NCBI GenBank assembly: GCA_016721465.1
Contig: JADKIA010000003.1
Span: forward strand, 620,001-684,000
Source of the DNA: Ideonella sp.
GTDB lineage: Bacteria > Pseudomonadota > Gammaproteobacteria > Burkholderiales > Burkholderiaceae_C
Direction: 5' to 3'
Length of the DNA: 64,000 nt
The notes beneath the pieces were generated by a model that worked only from the letters and a program-made list of their open reading frames with translations, was not told the origin of the DNA and searched no databases. Of the stretch, positions 51,976 to 61,813 are shown piece after piece; the first letter of the stretch is position 1; the number at the start of each line of letters is the position of its first letter. A program made the position numbers and the translations under genes.

Positions 51976-54303
51976 TCATTGCAGTGTCGGGCTCTTCTGC
52001 ATGGTCTGAATCAGTGCCCGGCGCACGACGCCTTGCGGCATCGGACCCAGTTTGGCCGCCAATGCCTGCAGCCCGCTGTCGACCAGCACGCCATTGCGCA
52101 TGACGACCACACAGGGCTCCGCCGTGTAGCGTGAGCAAGCCTTGATCGCGCCTTCCACGGCCCAATCGAGCGTGGCTTCGCGCGACGAGTAGCCATAGGC
52201 GACATGGCCATTGCGAATCACACCCATGGCCAGGGCGCTCTTCCAGGGCAGGCGCTTCATGCCGGCTTCAAACCTGTTCAGCACATCGACCTCGTCTGCG
52301 CTGCTGGCCTGCAGCAGGACAGCCATCGCCGTGCTGAAACCGGTGCCGCTGGCTTGGGACCGCAGCGCCAGCCGGGCCGCTTCCCATTCCAATGTGGGCA
52401 ACGGCGCCGCTGTCGTCGGCACCGAAGGGGCTGCGGCTGGCGCCCTGGCCGCAGCCACCGGCGCGGATGACTGCGTTGGCGACGCCGTGGCGTCGTCTGC
52501 GGCGAGGACACGCAGCCCCACCAGCATCCTTTCGATGGCCGCCATCGACCGTGTGCGAACTTCCGCCTGTTGCCGCCCGTTCAGCTGCGCTGCGACCTCG
52601 ACGAGCCTCGCGCGGTTGAAGGTGTTGCGCGTCACGATCAGGCGGCAGTTCTGCGCGGGCACCAACTCGCAGCGCCGCACGATCGCGTCGGCGTCCGGCA
52701 TATTGACCGCCTTGGTCGACCAGGCGTAGACGAGGAAGCCATCTCGGGTGCCCATCGCCAGGTGGACGTTGGCGGGCAGCAGCAGGACGCGCGTGTCGAG
52801 TTCGATCATCTTGCGCCGGTCCTCGTCGGCGCTCACGTCCAGCAACAGCGTCAAGGCCTTGCCCAGGGTGTAGGCCTGCGACGACGATGCCAATTGGCCA
52901 GCCAGCTGGCGCCAGTTGGTTGCATCGGCCAACCCGGGCGATGGCGCCGACGGCGCAGGCAATGTCGTTCGCAGGGCTGGCGCTGCGGGCTGAACCGTCT
53001 CATGCTTGGACAGCGCGGGCGCCACCGGGGCTGGCCTGATGGCGGACGCCTTCGACGGCGGATTCACGGTCCGCGCAGTGTCCAACGCCGATGCAGTGCT
53101 GGGCCGCGGGGTGCTCGGTGGCGTTGCGACGGGCGGTGTGACGATGGGGGCTGCGGCGCTGGACGACGTGGCGATGGGTCGAGGGGTGATGGGTCGAGCG
53201 GTGCTGGGCGGCGTTGTGTCGGATGCGGCGGCGTCTGGCTGAAGCGCGGTCGTGGGCGAACTTGGTGTTGATGATGGCGCAACAGCGACAACGGCATTGG
53301 TCGTGGCGGCTGGTTTCAACCAAATCCAAGCGCCGATCATGGTGGCCGCTCCGAGCACCAGCGCTGTCAACAGCTGGCCTGGCAGTCGGCGCCTGGGTGG
53401 GCCAGGCGCGGCCATCGGCGCCAGCACCTCGTGTGGCGGCCGCTGGATCACCGTTGCATCCTCGTCGATGCCCGTGGCCGCCTGCCTGATCGCCGCGGCC
53501 ATGTCATCCGCACGCTGGTAGCGTGCCTCGGGCGTCTTGGCCATGGCCTTTCCGAGCACACTGTCCCAAACCGGAAAGAGTGTCGTGTTGAGTCGGGATG
53601 GCGGGACCGGGTCCACGTTCAGCACCTGCTGCATCACCGTGGCCACCGAGCCGTTGAATGGTTTGGTGCCGGTGAGGAACTGATACAGGATGACGCCGCA
53701 GGAGAACAGGTCTGCCCGGCCATCCACCGGCAAGCCGAGCAGCTGCTCCGGCGCCATGTATTGCGGCGAGCCGATGATGGTGCCGGCGCGGGTCATCTCG
53801 GAGTTCTCGAGCCGTGCCACCCCGAAGTCGGTCAGCTTGACGCCGCCGTCGGCCAGCAGGATCACGTTGCCTGGCTTCACATCGCGATGCACCACCCCAC
53901 GCTCGTGGGCGTGCTGCAGGGCCACCAGGATCGCGGTCATCACGCGGACGATTTCCGGCATCGAGAAGCTGCGGCCAGCGTCGAACAAGGACTTCAGCTC
54001 GGTGCCGTCCACCAACTCCATTGCAATGAAGGCGACGCGGGTCGACGACGAGGCCGTGTCTTCGCCGAAGTCGTAGACGGCAACGATGTTGGGGTGGTTG
54101 AGCCTCCCTGCCGCCTGGGCCTCGCGCTCGAGGCGCGCGTGCAACTCACCACGCTCGATGGGATCCAGATCCGCCTCGCGGACCACCTTGATCGCCACCC
54201 GCCGCTGGATCGAAGGGTCGAACCCTTCGTAGACGACGCCCATCGAGCCTCGCCCGATTTCACGGACGATCCGGTACTTGCCCAGTTGGCTCGGTGAGTT
54301 CAT
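51976..54303 (-). CDS. Transmembrane Ser/Thr protein kinase with twin Cys-pair sensor modules
   Basis: 775 residues. Hanks-type kinase at about 10-270: IGRGSMGVVYEG, Lys39, HRDVKPGN (Asp141), DFG (159-161), APEQ. A single membrane helix at about 309-329, then a Pro/Thr/Ala-rich stalk to about 455. Beyond it lie two related modules, about 462-575 and 640-752. Each has the pattern LAMG...GxxxY-S, then C-x7-C followed by a hydrophobic VxRN (Cys545/553 and Cys723/731). I do not recognise the modules; the paired cysteines suggest disulphides in the periplasm. The layout fits a sensor kinase, but substrates are unknown. Confidence 0.9.
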   Translation of the reverse strand: MNSPSQLGKYRIVREIGRGSMGVVYEGFDPSIQRRVAIKVVREADLDPIERGELHARLEREAQAAGRLNHPNIVAVYDFGEDTASSSTRVAFIAMELVDGTELKSLFDAGRSFSMPEIVRVMTAILVALQHAHERGVVHRDVKPGNVILLADGGVKLTDFGVARLENSEMTRAGTIIGSPQYMAPEQLLGLPVDGRADLFSCGVILYQFLTGTKPFNGSVATVMQQVLNVDPVPPSRLNTTLFPVWDSVLGKAMAKTPEARYQRADDMAAAIRQAATGIDEDATVIQRPPHEVLAPMAAPGPPRRRLPGQLLTALVLGAATMIGAWIWLKPAATTNAVVAVAPSSTPSSPTTALQPDAAASDTTPPSTARPITPRPIATSSSAAAPIVTPPVATPPSTPRPSTASALDTARTVNPPSKASAIRPAPVAPALSKHETVQPAAPALRTTLPAPSAPSPGLADATNWRQLAGQLASSSQAYTLGKALTLLLDVSADEDRRKMIELDTRVLLLPANVHLAMGTRDGFLVYAWSTKAVNMPDADAIVRRCELVPAQNCRLIVTRNTFNRARLVEVAAQLNGRQQAEVRTRSMAAIERMLVGLRVLAADDATASPTQSSAPVAAARAPAAAPSVPTTAAPLPTLEWEAARLALRSQASGTGFSTAMAVLLQASSADEVDVLNRFEAGMKRLPWKSALAMGVIRNGHVAYGYSSREATLDWAVEGAIKACSRYTAEPCVVVMRNGVLVDSGLQALAAKLGPMPQGVVRRALIQTMQKSPTLQ

Positions 54304-54333
54304 GCCACAGGCTCCTCCCGCCGACAAGTCCGA

Positions 54334-55776
54334 TCAGGCTGCCGGCTTCGGCGCGTAGCCCAGGAGCGCCTTGACCTCCAGGAATTCGCCGAAGGCATGG
54401 TCGCCCCACTCGCGGCCGTTGCCCGACTGCTTGAAGCCGCCGAAAGGCGCCATCATGTCCGGCGGCGCACTGTTGATGTTGACCTGCCCGGCCCGCAGGC
54501 GGCCGGCCACCTTGCGCGTGGCCTCGACGTCGGTGCCCGAGACATAGGCGGCCAGTCCATAGGGCGTGTCATTGGCGATGTCCACCGCCTGGTCCACCGT
54601 GTCGTAGCCCAGGATCACCAGCACGGGGCCGAAGATTTCCTCGCGCGCCACGGTCATCTGGTTGTTCACATGGCCCAGGATGGTGGGCTTGACGTAGTAG
54701 CCGGTCTCCAGCCCGGCTGGCTTGCCGGGTCCGCCGGCCACCAGCGTGGCACCTTCTTCCAGGCCCTTGTGGATGAGGGTCTGGATCTTGTCCCACTGCG
54801 TGGCCGAGATCACCGGGCCCAGCGCCGCGCCACTGGCCGGGGCACCCACGGTGGTGGCCTCGGCCACGCCCTTGGCGATGGCCAGTGCCTCGTCCATCAG
54901 CGCATTGGGCACGAGCATGCGCGTGGGTGCATTGCACGATTGCCCGGAGTTGCTCATCACGCCGCGCACGCCGGCGGTGACGGCGCGCTTCAGGTCGGCG
55001 TCCGGCAGGATGAGGTTGGGCGACTTGCCGCCCAGTTCCTGGTGCACGCGCTTGACGGTGGGTGCTGCGTTGCGCGCCACCTCGATGCCGGCGCGGGTGG
55101 ATCCGGTGAAGGACACCATGTCCACCAGCGGGTGGCTGGCAATGGCGGCGCCCACCGTGGGCCCGTCGCCGTTGACCAGGTTGAACACCCCGGCCGGCAC
55201 GCCGGCGGCATGCAGCACCTCGGTCCAGACCTGGGCCGAGAAGGGCGCGATCTCCGAGGGCTTGAGCACCATGGTGCAGCCCACGGCGAGCGCAGGCGCC
55301 ACCTTGCAGGCGATCTGGTTCACGGGCCAGTTCCAGGGCGTGATCAGGCCGCACACGCCGATGGGTTCCTTCACCACCAGGGTCGTGCCGCGTGACTCCT
55401 GGAAGGCATAGGTCTTCAGCACGGCCAGCGCCGATTGCAGGTGGGCCACGCCCATCGCGGCCTGGGCCTTCTCGGCCAGCATGGCGGGGGCGCCCATCTC
55501 CTCGGTGATGGCGGCGGCCATGTCGGCGTAGCGCTTCTTGTACTCGACGATCACACGTTCGAGCAGGGCCAGGCGCTCGTCCACGCTGGTCTGCGAGTAA
55601 CTCGCAAACGCGGCGTGCGCAGCCTGCACGGCCTTGTCCACGTCGGCGGCCGAGCCCATGGAGATGTGGCCGGCCGGGCCTTCGGTCGCCGGGTTGATGA
55701 CGGCGATCTGCCTGGGCGTGACCGGGTCGACCCAGGCGCCGTTGATGTAGAACTTGAGGTATTCGCGCATGGGCAT
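54334..55776 (-). CDS. NAD(P)-dependent aldehyde dehydrogenase
   Basis: 480 residues of the ALDH superfamily. Catalytic Cys281 in SNSGQSCNAPTRM, general base Glu247 in QELGGKSPNLIL, cofactor loops TPWNWPVNQI and GFTGSTRAG-like VSFTGSTRAG, and EIFGPVLVI near the end. FGGFKQSGNGREWGDHAFGEFLEVK is a standard C-terminus. The substrate is not evident. It sits between the kinase and spoT on the same strand, where close relatives often have neither, so it may be an insertion into the spoT-greB neighbourhood. An ATG at 55770 is an equal start. Confidence 0.94.
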   Translation of the reverse strand: MPMREYLKFYINGAWVDPVTPRQIAVINPATEGPAGHISMGSAADVDKAVQAAHAAFASYSQTSVDERLALLERVIVEYKKRYADMAAAITEEMGAPAMLAEKAQAAMGVAHLQSALAVLKTYAFQESRGTTLVVKEPIGVCGLITPWNWPVNQIACKVAPALAVGCTMVLKPSEIAPFSAQVWTEVLHAAGVPAGVFNLVNGDGPTVGAAIASHPLVDMVSFTGSTRAGIEVARNAAPTVKRVHQELGGKSPNLILPDADLKRAVTAGVRGVMSNSGQSCNAPTRMLVPNALMDEALAIAKGVAEATTVGAPASGAALGPVISATQWDKIQTLIHKGLEEGATLVAGGPGKPAGLETGYYVKPTILGHVNNQMTVAREEIFGPVLVILGYDTVDQAVDIANDTPYGLAAYVSGTDVEATRKVAGRLRAGQVNINSAPPDMMAPFGGFKQSGNGREWGDHAFGEFLEVKALLGYAPKPAA

Positions 55777-55872
55777 GTCTCGTTGGTGTGGGTGAAGGAA
55801 GTGCTTCCGAAGACCGTCCCTGTGCGAATCTGGAGGTCGGGTGGACAGGGTCGGTGCTTCAAGGTCGAATGT

Positions 55873-58155
55873 TCAAGGCCGGACCCGGCTGGCGCGCAGC
55901 ACCGGCGGCGAGCGTTTCAGCGTGCGCAGCACATCGGCCAGATGTTGCCGGTCGCGCAGGCTCACCAGCAGGCGCAGCTCGGCCACGTCGGCGTCGCGGT
56001 CGTTGTCCATGTCGATGTGCACGATGTCGGCCTCGGCCGAGCTGATCGAAGAGGCCACCTGCGCCAGCGCGCCCTTGTCGTTGCGCACCTGCACGTCCAG
56101 CGCGGTTTCGAAGCTGCGCGTGGGTTGCTCGGCCCATTCCACCGCGATCCAGCGCTCGGGGTCGCGCTGCGCCAGCCGTTTGCCATTGCGGCAATCGGCG
56201 GTGTGCAGCAACAGGCCTTCGCCGCGGCCCAGGTAGCCGACGATGGCATCGCCCGGAATCGGTCGGCAGCAGCTGGCGAATTGCACCGACGCACCTTCGC
56301 CGCCATCGATGATGACACCCGCCTGCGAGGGCATCGACTCGTCGGTGGCGGTGTATCGGCCCAAGGTGAGTGTCACGGCGTCGGGCCGCACGCCATGCTC
56401 GAACAGGATCTTGGCCATGCGTTTGGCCACGATGGTGGCAATCTTGCGGCCCAGGCCGATGTCGGTGAGCAGTTCGCCGCGCCCGCGGTTGCCGCTCCAA
56501 CGGGTCAGTTGCTGCCAAACTGAAATGGCCTCGGTGTCGGTGGGGTCGGTGGACGGCAGCGTCAGGCCTTCGGCACGCAGGGCCTGGGCCAGCATCTTTT
56601 CGCCCATGCTGCGCGACTCTTCCAGCTCCATCGACTTCAGGTGGTGACGGATCTTGGAGCGCGCGCGGCCCGTGCGCACGAAGTTCAACCAACCCGGGTT
56701 GGGGCGAGCGCCGGGTGCGGTGACCACTTCGACCACGTCGCCGTTCTTCAGCTCGGCGCGCAGCGCCACCGGATCGCCATTGATCTTGCCGGCCACGCAA
56801 TGGTCGCCAACGTCGGAGTGGATCGCGTAGGCGAAATCCACCACCGTGGCGCCGCGCGGCAGCGCCAGGATCTTGCTCATGGGCGTGAACACGTAGACCG
56901 CCTCCGGCACCAGGTCGATCTTCACGTGCTCGAGAAACTCGGCCGCGTCGCGCGTGTCGTCCTGGATGTCCAGCAGGGATTGCAGCCAGGCCGTGCCCAT
57001 CGGCGAGTCTTCGGCCTTGCCGTTCTTGCGATCGGTCTTGTAGAGCCAATGCGCGGCCACGCCGCTTTCGGCCACCATGTGCATGGTGTCGGTGCGGATC
57101 TGGAATTCAACCGCCGAGCCCAGCGGGCTGACCAGCGTGGTGTGCAGCGACTGGTAGCCGTTGGCCTTGGGGATGGCGATGAAATCCTTGAAGCGCCCTG
57201 GCACCGGCTTGTACAGCTGGTGCAACACGCCCAATGCCAGATAACAATCAGGCAGGGTGGCCACCACGATGCGGAAGCCGAAGATGTCGTTCACCTCCGC
57301 GAAGCCGGTGTGCTTCTCGCGCATCTTGCCGTAGATGGAATAGACGGTCTTCTCGCGCCCGCTCACGATCACTTTCATGCGCGCCGTGGCGAAGGCCTTT
57401 TCCACCTCGAGGCGCACCTTCTCGACGATGTCGCGGCGATAGCCGCGCGAGCGCTTCACGGCCTTGTCCACCACCGCATGGCGCCAGGGATAGATGTGCG
57501 AGAAGGCCAGCTCCTGCAACTCGCGGTAGGTCTGGTTCAGGCCCAGGCGGTGGGCGATGGGGGCGTAGATGTCCAGCGTCTCGCGTGCGATGCGTTGGCG
57601 CTTGTTGGGCATCATGGCCGCCATGGTGCGCATGTTGTGCAGACGGTCGGCCAGCTTGATCAGGATGACGCGCACGTCGCGGGCCATGGCCAACAGCATC
57701 TTGCGGAAGGATTCGGCCTGGCCCTCCTCGCGAGTGGAGAACTGCAGTTTGTCCAGCTTGGTCAGGCCATCCACCAACTCGGCGGTGGGCGCGCCGAAGC
57801 GCTCGATCAGCTCGACCTTGGTGACGCCACAGTCCTCCATCGCATCGTGCATCAGCGCGGCCATGATGGCCTGCGCGTCCAGCCGCCAATCGGCCACCAG
57901 GCCGGCCACCGCCAGCGGGTGCGTGATGTAGGGCTCGCCGCTGGCACGGAACTGGCCCAGGTGCGCCTCATCGGCGAACTTGTAGGCCTCGCGGATCAGT
58001 TTGGCCTCCGGCTTGCTCAGGTACCCCAGGCGCTCGGCGAGCCCGGCAAAGCTGGTGACCTCGGCCTTGGGCGCGGCCGTGGCCGAACTGGCACGCACGC
58101 GCTGTTGCAGCGAGGCTGGCAACAGCAGTTCGGCGGCGAAGGATCGGATGCCCAT
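55873..58155 (-). CDS. spoT: Bifunctional (p)ppGpp synthetase/hydrolase
   Basis: 760 residues. HD hydrolase part: YITHPLAVAGLVADW and HDAMED (103-108), with IKLADRLHNMRTM. Synthetase part: GREKTVYSIYGKMREKHTGF and DIFGFRIVV, FKDFIAIPKANGYQSLHTTL. A TGS domain follows (VYVFTPMSKILALPRGATVVDFAYAIHSDVGDHCVAGK), then a helical and zinc-finger-like part and a C-terminal ACT domain. The HD motif is intact, as expected for a SpoT-type enzyme that can also hydrolyse ppGpp. It is downstream of rpoZ but separated from it by a strong terminator. Confidence 0.96.
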   Translation of the reverse strand: MGIRSFAAELLLPASLQQRVRASSATAAPKAEVTSFAGLAERLGYLSKPEAKLIREAYKFADEAHLGQFRASGEPYITHPLAVAGLVADWRLDAQAIMAALMHDAMEDCGVTKVELIERFGAPTAELVDGLTKLDKLQFSTREEGQAESFRKMLLAMARDVRVILIKLADRLHNMRTMAAMMPNKRQRIARETLDIYAPIAHRLGLNQTYRELQELAFSHIYPWRHAVVDKAVKRSRGYRRDIVEKVRLEVEKAFATARMKVIVSGREKTVYSIYGKMREKHTGFAEVNDIFGFRIVVATLPDCYLALGVLHQLYKPVPGRFKDFIAIPKANGYQSLHTTLVSPLGSAVEFQIRTDTMHMVAESGVAAHWLYKTDRKNGKAEDSPMGTAWLQSLLDIQDDTRDAAEFLEHVKIDLVPEAVYVFTPMSKILALPRGATVVDFAYAIHSDVGDHCVAGKINGDPVALRAELKNGDVVEVVTAPGARPNPGWLNFVRTGRARSKIRHHLKSMELEESRSMGEKMLAQALRAEGLTLPSTDPTDTEAISVWQQLTRWSGNRGRGELLTDIGLGRKIATIVAKRMAKILFEHGVRPDAVTLTLGRYTATDESMPSQAGVIIDGGEGASVQFASCCRPIPGDAIVGYLGRGEGLLLHTADCRNGKRLAQRDPERWIAVEWAEQPTRSFETALDVQVRNDKGALAQVASSISSAEADIVHIDMDNDRDADVAELRLLVSLRDRQHLADVLRTLKRSPPVLRASRVRP

Positions 58156-58213
58156 GGCCCGAATTTAGCGTGGATTGCCACGCGCGCCGGGCGGCCACCG
58201 GATCACGCCCATG

Positions 58214-58234
58214 AAAAAGGCGCCCGAAGGCGCC
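58214..58234 (-). terminator. Intrinsic terminator of rpoZ (UUCG tetraloop)
   Basis: On the minus strand GGCGCC-TTCG-GGCGCC is followed by TTTTT: a 6-bp perfect GC stem, a stable UUCG loop and a T-run, 22 bases beyond the rpoZ stop. It should uncouple rpoZ from spoT, whose start lies 59 bases further on. Confidence 0.92.
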
Positions 58235-58256
58235 TGGTCAGTGGTGCGGCGTGCGC

Positions 58257-58460
58257 TCAGATCGGCACGCGGCGCAGCATCTCGATGCCGACTTCGCCTT
58301 CAGCGATCTCGCGCAACGCGGTCACGCCGGGCTTGTTCTTGCTCTCCACCTTGGGGGCGTGGCCCTGGCTCAGCATGCGGGCGCGATAGGTGGCGGCGAG
58401 CACCAGCTGAAAGCGGTTGGGGATCTTCTCGAGGCAATCTTCAACGGTGATGCGGGCCAT
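58257..58460 (-). CDS. rpoZ: RNA polymerase omega subunit
   Basis: 67 residues: MARITVEDCLEKIPNRFQLVLAATYRARML is the conserved omega core, followed by KNKPGVTALREIAEGEVGIE. It binds the beta-prime subunit and helps assembly and ppGpp sensing. It lies 43 bases after gmk on the same strand and ends in an intrinsic terminator. Confidence 0.97.
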   Translation of the reverse strand: MARITVEDCLEKIPNRFQLVLAATYRARMLSQGHAPKVESKNKPGVTALREIAEGEVGIEMLRRVPI

Positions 58461-58503
58461 GGTGGGTGCTCTCGGTGGTCAAGGGGTACTTGGCGGACAG
58501 TAC

Positions 58504-59145
58504 TCAGGCCAGCCCCAATGCTGCAAACACCTGCGATTTGTTTCGCAACTGCGCAGCGTATTTCAGGCGCTGGGAGTGGACGACGGTCTTCAGGTCGAAA
58601 AGCGCCGTCTCGAATAAACCGTTGATTATAACGAAGTCGAAGTGCCGGGCCTGGGCCACCTCGGTGCGCGCGTTTTCCATGCGTCGCGCGATGACCTCGG
58701 GCGGGTCCTCGCCACGCCGGGTGAGCCGCTGCTGCAGTTCGTTCCAGCTCGGCGGCAGGATGAAGATCAGCACCGCGTGGGCAAACAGGCGCTTGATCTG
58801 CAACGCGCCCTGCCAGTCGATCTCGAGCACCACATCATCCCCGGCGGCAAGCCGGTCGGCCACGCCGGCGCGCGAGGTGCCATACAGGTTGCCGTGCACC
58901 TCGGCCCATTCGAAGAAATCGCCCTGGGCGATCATGGCGCGGAAGGACGGCTCGTCGATGAACCAGTACTCGCGGCCATGCTGCTCCTGCCCGCGCGGTG
59001 CGCGCGTGGTGTGCGACACCGACACGCTCAAGTGCGAATCCAGCTCGAACAAGGCCTTCACCAGGCTGGACTTGCCGGCACCGCTGGGGGCGGCGATCAC
59101 GAACAGGTTGCCCGGGGTTTCGATCGGTGCGCTGGCCTGGGTCAT
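58504..59145 (-). CDS. gmk: Guanylate kinase
   Basis: 213 residues. P-loop APSGAGKSSLVKALFE near the N-terminus, then VSVSHTTRAPRGQEQHGREYWFID (GMP-binding), GDFFEWAEVHGNLYGTSR and VLEIDWQGALQIKR. It makes GDP from GMP, feeding ppGpp precursor supply. It is the first gene of the gmk-rpoZ pair, divergent from the FAD/GcvT gene with 176 bases between starts. Confidence 0.97.
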   Translation of the reverse strand: MTQASAPIETPGNLFVIAAPSGAGKSSLVKALFELDSHLSVSVSHTTRAPRGQEQHGREYWFIDEPSFRAMIAQGDFFEWAEVHGNLYGTSRAGVADRLAAGDDVVLEIDWQGALQIKRLFAHAVLIFILPPSWNELQQRLTRRGEDPPEVIARRMENARTEVAQARHFDFVIINGLFETALFDLKTVVHSQRLKYAAQLRNKSQVFAALGLA

Positions 59146-59321
59146 GGCGGGCTGTCAGGATGTGCGACGCTGGGCAGCAAGGCCTCATGGCGCGCCGGAA
59201 CGTCAGTCTAGCAGTGGGGTCGCGCCGCGCCGCGCAGGGGAAAGCGTTGGGCCGGCGCGGGCCAGCGGCACGCTATTCTGCGGGTCACCTGATCCACTGC
59301 GCGCAGCGCACGAGGCATTCC

Positions 59322-61760
59322 ATGGCTCTCCCCACCCAGGCCCGCGTGGTCATCGTTGGCGGCGGCATCGCCGGTTGTTCCACCGCCTATCACCTGACGA
59401 AACTCGGCATCACCGACGTGCTGCTGCTGGAGCAGGGCAAGCTCACCAGCGGCACCACCTGGCATGCGGCCGGACTGGTGGGCCAGATGCGCCCCAATCG
59501 CAACATGACGCGCATGAGCAAGTACGGCATCGAGCTGTACTCCGCGCTCGAAGCGGAGACCGGCCTGGCCACCGGCTGGAAGCCATGCGGCAGCGTGAAT
59601 GTGGCCCGCACGCCCGAGCGCATGCAGGTGTTGCACAAGCAGGCCGCGCTGGCGCGCAGCTTTGGTGTGGAGTGCCAGGTGATCACACCGACCGAGGCCG
59701 GCGACCTTTACCCCGTGATGCGCACCGACGATCTGCAGGGCGCGATCTGGATCCCAGGCGACGGCAAGGCCAACCCGGCGGATCTGTGCATGTCGCTGGC
59801 CAAGGGCGCGCGCCATCGCGGGGCCAGGCTGGTGGAAGGCATCGAGGTGACGGGCGTGAACAGCGCAGGCAGCGGGGCCGCCCGCCGCGTCACCGGTGTG
59901 CGTGTGCGGCCGATGCAGCCAGGCGCCGAGGAGACCGAAATCGGCTGCGAGATCCTGATCAACTGCGCCGGCCAGTGGGCGCGCCAGTTTGGCGCGCTGG
60001 CTGGCGTGACCGTGCCCTTGTACTCGGCCGAGCATTTCTACATCGTCACCGGCCGGATTCCTGGCGTGCACCCCATGCTCCCTGTGATGCGCGACCCGGA
60101 CGGCTTCATCTACTACAAGGAAGAAGTGGGCGGCCTGCTGATGGGCGGCTTCGAGCCCGTCGCGAAGCCCTGGAGCGTGGACCCGATCCCCAATCACTTC
60201 GAGTTCCAACTGCTGGGTGAAGACTGGGAACAGTTCGAGCCGCTGATGACCAATGCCATCCACCGCACGCCCTGCCTGGAAACGGCCGAGATCAAGATGC
60301 TGCTCAATGGCCCCGAGAGCTTCACGCCGGACGGCAATTTCATCCTGGGCGAGGCCCCTGAACTTCGGCGTTACTACGTCTGCGCGGGCTTCAACTCGGC
60401 TGGCATCGCCAACTCCGGCGGGGCAGGGCGCCTGATGGCCGAATGGATCGCCGGCGACGAGGCGCCGTCCGATCTGTGGGACGTGGACGTGCGCCGCTTC
60501 GGCCCCTTCATGGCCAACCGCCGCATGCTGGCGCAACGCACCGGCGAGACCCTGGGCCTGCACTACGCGATGCGCTGGCCGCGGCAGGAACTGGTGAGCG
60601 CGCGGCCGCTGCGCACCTCGCCCCTGTACGACCGTCTGGCGGCGCGCGGCGCAGAGTTCGGTGCCAAGAACGGCTGGGAGCGGGCCAACTGCTTCCGGCC
60701 GCAGGGCATGGCAGCCCCGGCCCATGGGCTGGCCACACCCGGGTGGCTGCCCTGGGTGCAGGCGGAGATGCGGGCCACCCGCGAAGCCGTGGCCCTGTAC
60801 GACCAGACCTCGTTCTCCAAGCTGCTGCTGCAAGGCCGCGATGCGCTGGCCGTGCTGCAGCGCTTGTGCGCCAACGAGATGGACGTGCCAGTGGACCGCA
60901 TGGTCTACACGGCGGTGCTCAATGAGCGCGGCGGGTTCGAGAGTGACCTCACCGTGATTCGCCTTGGTGCCGAGCGCTTTCTCATCGTCACCGGCTCGGC
61001 CCAGACCACGCGAGATGCCGATTGGATCGGCCGCCACATCGCCGTCGACGAGCGCGCCGTGTTGACGGATGTGACGGCTATGTTCTGCGTGCTGTCGGTG
61101 ATGGGGCCGCGCTCGCGCGAGTTGCTGCAGCGGCTCACACCGGATGACCTGGGTACGTTGAAGTTTTCCCACACGCGCGAGATCGACCTCGGCCTGGCGC
61201 GGGTTCGAGCCGCGCGCATGGCCTACGTGGGCGGCCCGGGCTACGAGCTCTACGTGCCGGTGGAGGTGGCGCGCCACGTGGACATCGCCTTGTGCGAGGC
61301 CGGTGTCGACCTGGGTCTGCGCGATGCCGGCTACTACGCCCTGGATGCGCTGCGCATCGAAGCTGGCCGTCGCGCCTGGGGCGCCGAGCTGGGCCCGGAC
61401 GAGACGCCGGCCGAGGCCGGCTTGTGGGTGGGCGTGAAGCTGGACAAGCCTGCGCCCTTCATTGGCCGCGAGGCACTGCTGGCGCGCCGAGGCCAGCCCT
61501 TGGCCAAGAAGCTGCTGACCTTCGTGCTCGACGACCCGGCGCACTGGGTGTGGGGCGGCGAGGCCATCGTGATCGACGGCCAGATGGTTGGCGAGCTGTC
61601 GTCGGCCGGTTGGAGCCTGAAGGCGGGCGCCTGTGTGGCGCTGGGCTATGCGCGAGGCCAAGCGGCACAGCTTGCGCACCGCGGCACACCGGTGCTGATC
61701 GATCTTTGGGGCCGGCCGGTGGGTGCCACGGCCTGGGACCACTGGCCACCCGCCCACTGA
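59322..61760 (+). CDS. FAD-dependent dehydrogenase with GcvT domains (dimethylglycine/sarcosine dehydrogenase-like)
   Basis: 812 residues. DAO domain to about 370: VVIVGGGIAGCSTAYHLTKLG and GTTWHAAGLVGQMRPN, the latter holding the histidine that carries FAD covalently in DMGDH/SDH. An FAO_M linker (about 370-430) precedes the GcvT and GcvT_C domains, for example DQTSFSKLLLQGRDALAVLQRL, GGFESDLTVIRL, GYYALDALRIEAGRRAWGAEL and WVGVKLDKPAPFIGREAL. The GcvT part uses tetrahydrofolate to collect the methyl-derived formaldehyde. Substrate probably dimethylglycine or sarcosine; it stands without its electron carrier here. Confidence 0.93.
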   Translation: MALPTQARVVIVGGGIAGCSTAYHLTKLGITDVLLLEQGKLTSGTTWHAAGLVGQMRPNRNMTRMSKYGIELYSALEAETGLATGWKPCGSVNVARTPERMQVLHKQAALARSFGVECQVITPTEAGDLYPVMRTDDLQGAIWIPGDGKANPADLCMSLAKGARHRGARLVEGIEVTGVNSAGSGAARRVTGVRVRPMQPGAEETEIGCEILINCAGQWARQFGALAGVTVPLYSAEHFYIVTGRIPGVHPMLPVMRDPDGFIYYKEEVGGLLMGGFEPVAKPWSVDPIPNHFEFQLLGEDWEQFEPLMTNAIHRTPCLETAEIKMLLNGPESFTPDGNFILGEAPELRRYYVCAGFNSAGIANSGGAGRLMAEWIAGDEAPSDLWDVDVRRFGPFMANRRMLAQRTGETLGLHYAMRWPRQELVSARPLRTSPLYDRLAARGAEFGAKNGWERANCFRPQGMAAPAHGLATPGWLPWVQAEMRATREAVALYDQTSFSKLLLQGRDALAVLQRLCANEMDVPVDRMVYTAVLNERGGFESDLTVIRLGAERFLIVTGSAQTTRDADWIGRHIAVDERAVLTDVTAMFCVLSVMGPRSRELLQRLTPDDLGTLKFSHTREIDLGLARVRAARMAYVGGPGYELYVPVEVARHVDIALCEAGVDLGLRDAGYYALDALRIEAGRRAWGAELGPDETPAEAGLWVGVKLDKPAPFIGREALLARRGQPLAKKLLTFVLDDPAHWVWGGEAIVIDGQMVGELSSAGWSLKAGACVALGYARGQAAQLAHRGTPVLIDLWGRPVGATAWDHWPPAH

Positions 61761-61813
61761 ACGCCGGCGCGCCAGACCGCGTTCGCCTGGGCGCACACCA
61801 CAAGACGCCAGGC

